A program made the position numbers and the translations under genes. Under the pieces are notes generated by a model. That model ran no database searches and was not told where the DNA came from. It saw only the letters and a list, made by a program, of their open reading frames with translations. From Odontocerum albicorne (Eukaryota > Arthropoda > Insecta > Trichoptera > Odontoceridae), in NCBI GenBank assembly GCA_949825065.1, contig OX463842.1:29636672-29700671 (forward strand): 64,000 bases of DNA. The letters are read 5' to 3'. Below, piece by piece: positions 58,950-64,000 of this stretch; the first letter of the stretch is position 1, and each line of letters opens with the position of its first letter.

Positions 58950-60570
58950 AAAATTTAACTGCTTGATATTTTTCCACAATAGGTTATTCGATATTTCAAA
59001 TGAATAAAAAAAAACGTTCCAAACAAGGAAATTCCAAAGAAGAAAAAGTTCAACATCTCTATATATTTCAAAAGAAACACGTCTTTATAACGCGATATGT
59101 TACGTGTTAAACAAAATATTACGTAACAAACATTCCTATATATTATTCACACGTACTATCCAATTTTATGTCTGATCTTTCCTGGCACTGTTTTATGGCA
59201 TACATTTGGAGTACGCTTTTGAATAAATGTAACATACATGTTTCATCGTTTTCCAATACGATAACTTAGGACAGTAATGTGTTATACGATGCTAAACAAA
59301 GTAGTTTGACCCTTTCTCTTGTTTACAAATAAAAACAAAAAATGATGTGAAATTCAATAGAACACAATTCCTTAAGTGGAATTGTGTTCTATTGAAATTG
59401 TTCAAAGAGAAAAGAAAATAAAATTTGTTGAAGTAAAATATTAAATTTGTTTCTTTATAACTTTTTATTAAAAGTTAAGACATCTGAAAATCATTAAGCT
59501 TAAGTTTGAATACATTGACAAACATAATTAATTTAATACTGAAAGAAATATAATTAAAATATTTACAAAGATTTAGAAATAATTTTTGTAATGGAAAAGA
59601 ATTTCTTGGCCGACTCCCATTTTGTTGATTTCTGTGGATTTATTTACGAGTATATGGGCTTTTTGTGTGTCTACAAATTAGTGAATGGTTCTTTGTAAAT
59701 TAAAGGTTTCCGATTAGACGTTCTTTTAAGTGTAACGTGGTTTTGATGAGATTTGAATTTGTCTCTGTTGAAGTGCGTTATTTTGTTTTGAAACCTATCT
59801 GCCTTAGGACAAGCATACTCTAAACAAGTAGAGGAGTGCTGTAAAAAGTATGAATAAATAAAAAAATCTTGGAATTATATGCAATATTCAACAATATGAT
59901 AATAATCCCAATATTCAATTTGGAAAATAAAATGCAAATAATAATTGAATAATAATATTTTTAGTTATTTTTATTATTTTTGTTCAGTAAAAAGATCGTT
60001 CAGTTTAAAATTACCAAATTATTTCACTTCTTCAGGCTACCGTGTTAATTCTTAGAAAATTAATTCTCCTCTCTCTCTATTGTCTCCGACGACAAAGGCG
60101 GCAAGTGAGTACGAGTATAAGATATACGAGACATCTAGCTGCTGCGGTTTCAACCTCGCTTGAGGTTTGTGGAACCTTTGATAGATAATACAAGATCCTC
60201 ATCATATTATAGCCACTGTACCGTTTATAGGGTCCTCTCATATCGGAAGAGCTATTTTGAGAATCTAAAGCTAGTTGAGCTAGTAAAAGTGATCGAGAAT
60301 CTTTCTTTACAAAATAAAGAGTAAGAATTTATTTTATATTTTAACCCCCTCTCTTGAACAATTAAAACAGTATATGGTAGAAATTTAATAGCAATTATAC
60401 ACTTTGGTCATAAACACATGCAATGAGCTTACAATATATGATAAAAATAAATACAACAAACTCATTCAAAAGACGGGATGTTATTTGAGATTTTTGGGAA
60501 TTGAATAAGAAAATACAGGGCGAAAAAGGTAATTTTTTTTCTAAAACCAAACATTTGAATACATAAATTT
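58950..60570. other. AT-rich intergenic DNA
   Basis: No gene is recognisable. It contains the hairpin at 59353-59396. TACGAGTA at 59645 and 60110. Confidence 0.5.
59353..59396. repeat. Perfect 19-bp hairpin, 6-nt loop
   Basis: 59353-59371 (TTCAATAGAACACAATTCC) is the exact inverse of 59378-59396, with a 6-base centre. No associated element is recognised. Confidence 0.9.
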
Positions 60571-60577
60571 TTTTTTA

Positions 60578-60757
60578 ACCTGGTGAGTTTATTTCCATGT
60601 AGCAATCTCTTCCAACCAACCAGAAAAATGTTTTTATAGGCCTTAAGTGTTTAACCAGACTGGAATCCTATTTTAAAAAATCTGGGTTTCAGCGGGGATC
60701 GAACCCACAACCTCCGGATCGGCAGACAAGTGTCTTACCACCAGGCCACGGGGGTCG
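60578..60757 (-). repeat. Full-length tRNA-derived SINE
   Basis: This is the best preserved copy. On the minus strand it starts GACCCCCGTGGCCTGGTGG (A box), then TAAGACACTTGTCTGCC and B box GGGTTCGATCCCCG. A body with GGATTCCAGTCTGGTTAAAC follows, and a 3' tail from 60624 down to 60578. The 23 bases at 60602-60624 are identical to 61703-61725 in the CR1-type LINE tail. Internal A and B boxes imply RNA polymerase III transcription. Confidence 0.8.
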
Positions 60758-60759
60758 TC

Positions 60760-61635
60760 TGTAATAAATTAATGACCCATGATTAAGATTTTTCCATAAG
60801 TTAAAGACTAGAAATTATCTTTTTTCTTTGTTATTTTCGATTTAATTGATTGGACATAAAAATAGAAACACGTTACTTAAAAATACTTTTTGTTTTGAAT
60901 CAAAGTTTGCTTAAATCAGTTAAGTGTATCTTAATATTTCAAGGTTTTTAAGGAAGAAATAAGGCTGTTTAAATAAGTTGTAAGTATTACGGTTATTTAT
61001 TTAGTCCATATTATCGATTATAGTTCAGAAACATACACAACTTTTGTAAATAAAACAAATAATTGCAAAATATGTGAAATTACGAGTACATTCGAAATAC
61101 TTCCTCTGAAAATGTAATTAAAAAAAATAACTAGTCGATAATCTCTAAAATCATCCTAAATACTCATATAAAGTTTTAAGTTTATAATTCCTCAATACGA
61201 ACATTTTTTGTGTTCATAACTCAGGGCAGCTTTTTCAAATTTGCGAAAACGGCTAAGGTTCACTGACTGCTTGAATCGATTTCGAAGAGAACCTGTTGAA
61301 TTAGTAAGACCATAAAGCTAACAAAATTTCAAATGAACAATTAAACTCATGTTTTTTAGATTCTAGGCAACTGGTGGAACTTCTGATATCTATTCATACC
61401 TAACATATTGGTTTCCGGTGAAATTTTATTATATGATAATATCTCACCGAAAAATAAATTAATTTAAAAATATAGCAAGCGCACTTGAACACTGATAGAA
61501 GGGTCGAGAAATTAGACAATTTGGATATTATTCAATCTTCCTAAGACCAATAATTTTATTAGCTATCTTATATATACGAGCACATATGACAATCGTTTAT
61601 TATTCATTGTTGATTTTAACATCTTAATTTCAATT
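60760..61635. other. AT-rich intergenic DNA
   Basis: No gene is recognisable. TACGAGTA at 61081. Confidence 0.5.
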
Positions 61636-61639
61636 TAGT

Positions 61640-64000
61640 CTTATTTATTTATTTATTTAACACTTTTATTGCAATACAATCTGGCGGGCTTATTGCCAGG
61701 CGGCAATCTCTTCCAACCAACCAGACAAAAGTAAATGAAGCAAGTTACGTGGTCGCATAAATCATTCAAATGACTATCCATCCCCACGAAATCCATAAAC
61801 ATATACGTGAGAACATGCCCACAAACCCCACAAAGACGGACAATCACCCGAACACTATTTTTCATATAAAGTGAGATATCATCAATCAAAAGGAAAGGAA
61901 AGGATGGTGGAGAGGAAAGGAAAAGAAAAATCAGGAATGAAACACGTTATTTTACTGACTAGAAATTAAGAGTTTTTTCAGTCGCTTCTTAAAGCATGCC
62001 AAGGACGGAGCGAGTCTTATATTGGTTTGTAACTGATTCCAGAGTCTCACTGCATGGACAGTAAAGGACGACGTGAAAAAAGAAGAGCGGTGAACTGGAA
62101 AGGCCAATAAACAATCTCTGTTTGAGCGTAGCGCTAATCCATGATTGGAAAGACGCTGAAAATTTTCGGCGAGATAAGAGGGTGCGGCGGGACAGTTAAG
62201 GATATTATACAATAGAGACAGTATGTGAATTTGGCGTCTATTTCTAACATTCAACCAGTTCAATGCCTTCTGGTATGAAGTTATATGATCGTACTTTCGT
62301 AGGTTGAAAATAAATCTTAGGCACACATTTTGAAGACGCTGTAATTTGTCCAGCTGTTCCTCTGTAACATCCAAGTAACATACGTCCGCATAGTCCAGAA
62401 TCGGAAAGAGCAGAGATTGTACGAGTAAAATTTTGGTTTTAGTTGGTAGAAATCTTTGCAACACTTTAAGGGAATGAAGGCTGAAGAAGATCCTTCGGCT
62501 TACCTCATTTATTTGATCTCGCCATGAGAGAGTGTTATCTATTAGCACTCCTAGGTTTTTAACAGTTTTATGTAATGGTATAATAGAGCCATCAAGTAAT
62601 ATTGGAGGAAGTAAGTCAGTGTTGAATTTACCGAGAAGCTGAGGGCTGCCAATGAGGATCGCTTGAGACTTCTTAGGATTGATGAGTAAGCCATGCTCCC
62701 CAGTCCACTCCGAGATCGATTGAAGGTCCGTATTTAAATTGTTCAAAGCCGCGTGAAAGAAATTTGGATCAAAATGAATATATATCTGCAGGTCATCTGC
62801 ATACAGATGATAAGAACATTTAAGAGACGATGTTATTGGGTTGATGAATATAGAAAAAAGGAGTGGAGAGAGAATTCCACCTTGGGGAACGCCTGCAGAG
62901 AGATCAGTCCATTCAGATATACGCTCTTGGTATTTACAGGATTGTTGTCTTCCCTTTAAATAGTTCGAAAACCAGACTATGACCGATTCAGAGAATCGTA
63001 ATGAACGCATTCGAGCCATAAGCAGATCAAAGTCTACAGTATTGAATGCATTGCTGAAATCCAGTAGACATAACAATGTCAACTGCTTAAAGCTCATTCC
63101 ACGTCTCACGTCATCCGTGATCTTGACCAGTGCGGTAGTGGTACTATGTCCCGGACGAAATCCTGACTGCAATGGATTAAACAATTCATATTGATTAAGG
63201 TGGGAGTCAATTTGTATATGAACAATTTTTTCAATAATTTTGGATAGTGTGGGCAGAATAGATATGGGCCTAAAATCTTTATATGACGTGGGTGAGTCAA
63301 CTTTCGGGATCGGAATAATTAGAGCCCTCTTCCATACACTAGGAAAGCTGCTAGTAGACAAAGAAAAATTTATAATATGTGTTATGATAGGAAGAATAGC
63401 ATCGATAATGAAGGAGATGAATACAATCGAAATATTGTCGTCACCCATCGCTTTTGAGGATATAGTCAAAAGAATACGACGAACCTCACCTACATCAACC
63501 TCCGAAAAGTGGAGCTCAGGAACATTGGGTCGAGGCATTACATGAATTTTTCGGAGAGTGTTCTCCTTTGTGGTAATGTCTAAACTGAGTGATGGTGTTG
63601 CAAAATGTCTATTAAGGTTATTAACATCTAATGTGAAGTTACCTGAGGTGTCCGAGGATTTGACACCCATCGAGTTCAGGACCTTCCACCTTTTTGCAGG
63701 CTGACAGTTTTGAAGGGTGTCAAAAAAGTGTTTTCTTTTTGCATTCCGACATAATTGTGTACATTTATTGCGAAGTCGTCGAAAAATCTCCCATAGTTGA
63801 TCATTGGGATTAGATTTGAAGTTTTTTTTCGCTTTGTCACGTCTAGCCATGTTTTTTTTAATGTCGTCAGTCAGCCATGGGGCAGGTCTATACTTTAAGT
63901 GAGTAAGTTTAAGTGGAGCGTGTTTGTCGCAGAGCTCTAGTAAAAACGTGTTGAATAGATTTATTTTACTATCTATATTATCTAATCGTTCGATGGCCGC
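61640..64000 (-). mobile_element. CR1/L2-type LINE, open at window edge
   Basis: This minus-strand non-LTR element enters from beyond the right edge. It holds an open RT frame, a roughly 310-bp 3' untranslated region (61640-61951) and a tail of TAAA-type short repeats (TTTA x4 at 61641-61658 on the plus strand) instead of poly(A). That tail form is usual for CR1/L2-group LINEs. Shorter copies of the same family lie at 27612-28150, 38672-39185 and 43474-43595. Confidence 0.85.
61952..64000 (-). CDS. LINE reverse transcriptase, uninterrupted, 5' partial
   Basis: The frame is open from the window edge (codon 64000-63998) to a stop at 61952, 682 codons. An ATG at 63850 is internal: the 50 codons before it also read as protein (for example LTDDIKKN just upstream), so the real start and the endonuclease domain lie outside. 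Counting from the edge, RT motifs are FRPISILPTLSKIIEKI (about 243), GFRPGHST (280), LLDFSNAFNTV with the first catalytic Asp near 314, GVPQGGILSPLLF (370) and the YADD active site (400-403). The thumb region and a C-terminal domain (LRFIFNLRKYDHIT, HAVRLWNQL) follow. It reverse transcribes element RNA at the nicked target. No stop or frameshift is seen, so the copy may be young. Confidence 0.9.
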   Translation of the reverse strand, partial: AAIERLDNIDSKINLFNTFLLELCDKHAPLKLTHLKYRPAPWLTDDIKKNMARRDKAKKNFKSNPNDQLWEIFRRLRNKCTQLCRNAKRKHFFDTLQNCQPAKRWKVLNSMGVKSSDTSGNFTLDVNNLNRHFATPSLSLDITTKENTLRKIHVMPRPNVPELHFSEVDVGEVRRILLTISSKAMGDDNISIVFISFIIDAILPIITHIINFSLSTSSFPSVWKRALIIPIPKVDSPTSYKDFRPISILPTLSKIIEKIVHIQIDSHLNQYELFNPLQSGFRPGHSTTTALVKITDDVRRGMSFKQLTLLCLLDFSNAFNTVDFDLLMARMRSLRFSESVIVWFSNYLKGRQQSCKYQERISEWTDLSAGVPQGGILSPLLFSIFINPITSSLKCSYHLYADDLQIYIHFDPNFFHAALNNLNTDLQSISEWTGEHGLLINPKKSQAILIGSPQLLGKFNTDLLPPILLDGSIIPLHKTVKNLGVLIDNTLSWRDQINEVSRRIFFSLHSLKVLQRFLPTKTKILLVQSLLFPILDYADVCYLDVTEEQLDKLQRLQNVCLRFIFNLRKYDHITSYQKALNWLNVRNRRQIHILSLLYNILNCPAAPSYLAENFQRLSNHGLALRSNRDCLLAFPVHRSSFFTSSFTVHAVRLWNQLQTNIRLAPSLACFKKRLKKLLISSQ

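Noticed and set aside
60690..60757. A functional tRNA gene (also at 25398, 36405, 49150 and 54885)
   Set aside because: A and B boxes are present, but the acceptor stems do not pair and each head continues into a shared SINE body and tail.
61653..61889. A 78-codon open frame repeated at 27627-27809
   Set aside because: It is the shared 3' untranslated region of two copies of the CR1/L2-type LINE. Conservation comes from common descent of the element, not from a separate gene.
62420..62427. The TACGAGTA copy inside the LINE reverse transcriptase as a footprint
   Set aside because: Here it encodes LV in ILLVQSL, which looks native to the protein, so this copy is probably coincidental.

Overview
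The window looks like intergenic or heterochromatin-like DNA from an arthropod, most probably an insect. It is strongly A+T rich (about 70% by eye). Almost everything that can be identified is mobile or repeated DNA: a cecropia-type mariner, Jockey-clade and CR1/L2-type LINEs, other LINE families, hAT remnants, tRNA-derived SINEs, MITE-like palindromes and several tandem arrays. I found no host protein gene, rRNA or functional tRNA that I can defend. The order cannot be fixed from sequence alone.

Layout. 1-6.5 kb: a complete, apparently intact mariner (638-1924), then AT-rich DNA. 6.5-14.4 kb: small LINE and SINE remnants and short tandem repeats. 14.4-18.35 kb: a GC-richer block made of a decayed Jockey-clade LINE (minus strand) abutting, head to head, the C-terminal piece of an RTE-like LINE (plus strand). 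20.07-23.75 kb: the decayed 3' end of a LINE runs without a break into a 31-monomer, 99-bp satellite whose monomer is that LINE's own C-terminus plus 3' end. 23.85-24.23 kb: a 379-bp non-autonomous hAT element with an 8-bp target duplication. 25-29 kb: SINEs and a LINE with a CR1-type LINE nested inside it. 35-55 kb: SINE copies, tandem repeats, LINE tails, a hAT transposase remnant, an unclassified repeat pair and hairpins. 55-56.2 kb: a poly(A)-tailed LINE abutting a SINE tail. 57.3-58.1 kb: a foldback mariner derivative. 61.6-64 kb: a CR1/L2-type LINE with an open frame that runs off the window edge.

How the parts relate. The CR1/L2-type LINE has four copies here, and its 3' tail is shared by the tRNA-headed SINEs, the pattern expected if the LINE enzyme mobilises the SINE. 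The most unusual signal is the octamer TACGAGTA (or TACTCGTA). I counted 43 exact copies, against about 2-3 expected from base composition. Where related copies or a conserved protein can be compared, it looks like a short insertion at a TA. In one case removing exactly 6 nt restores a conserved reverse transcriptase motif. This resembles the excision footprint of a TA-targeting transposon with CTCG/CGAG ends, which I could not find in the window.
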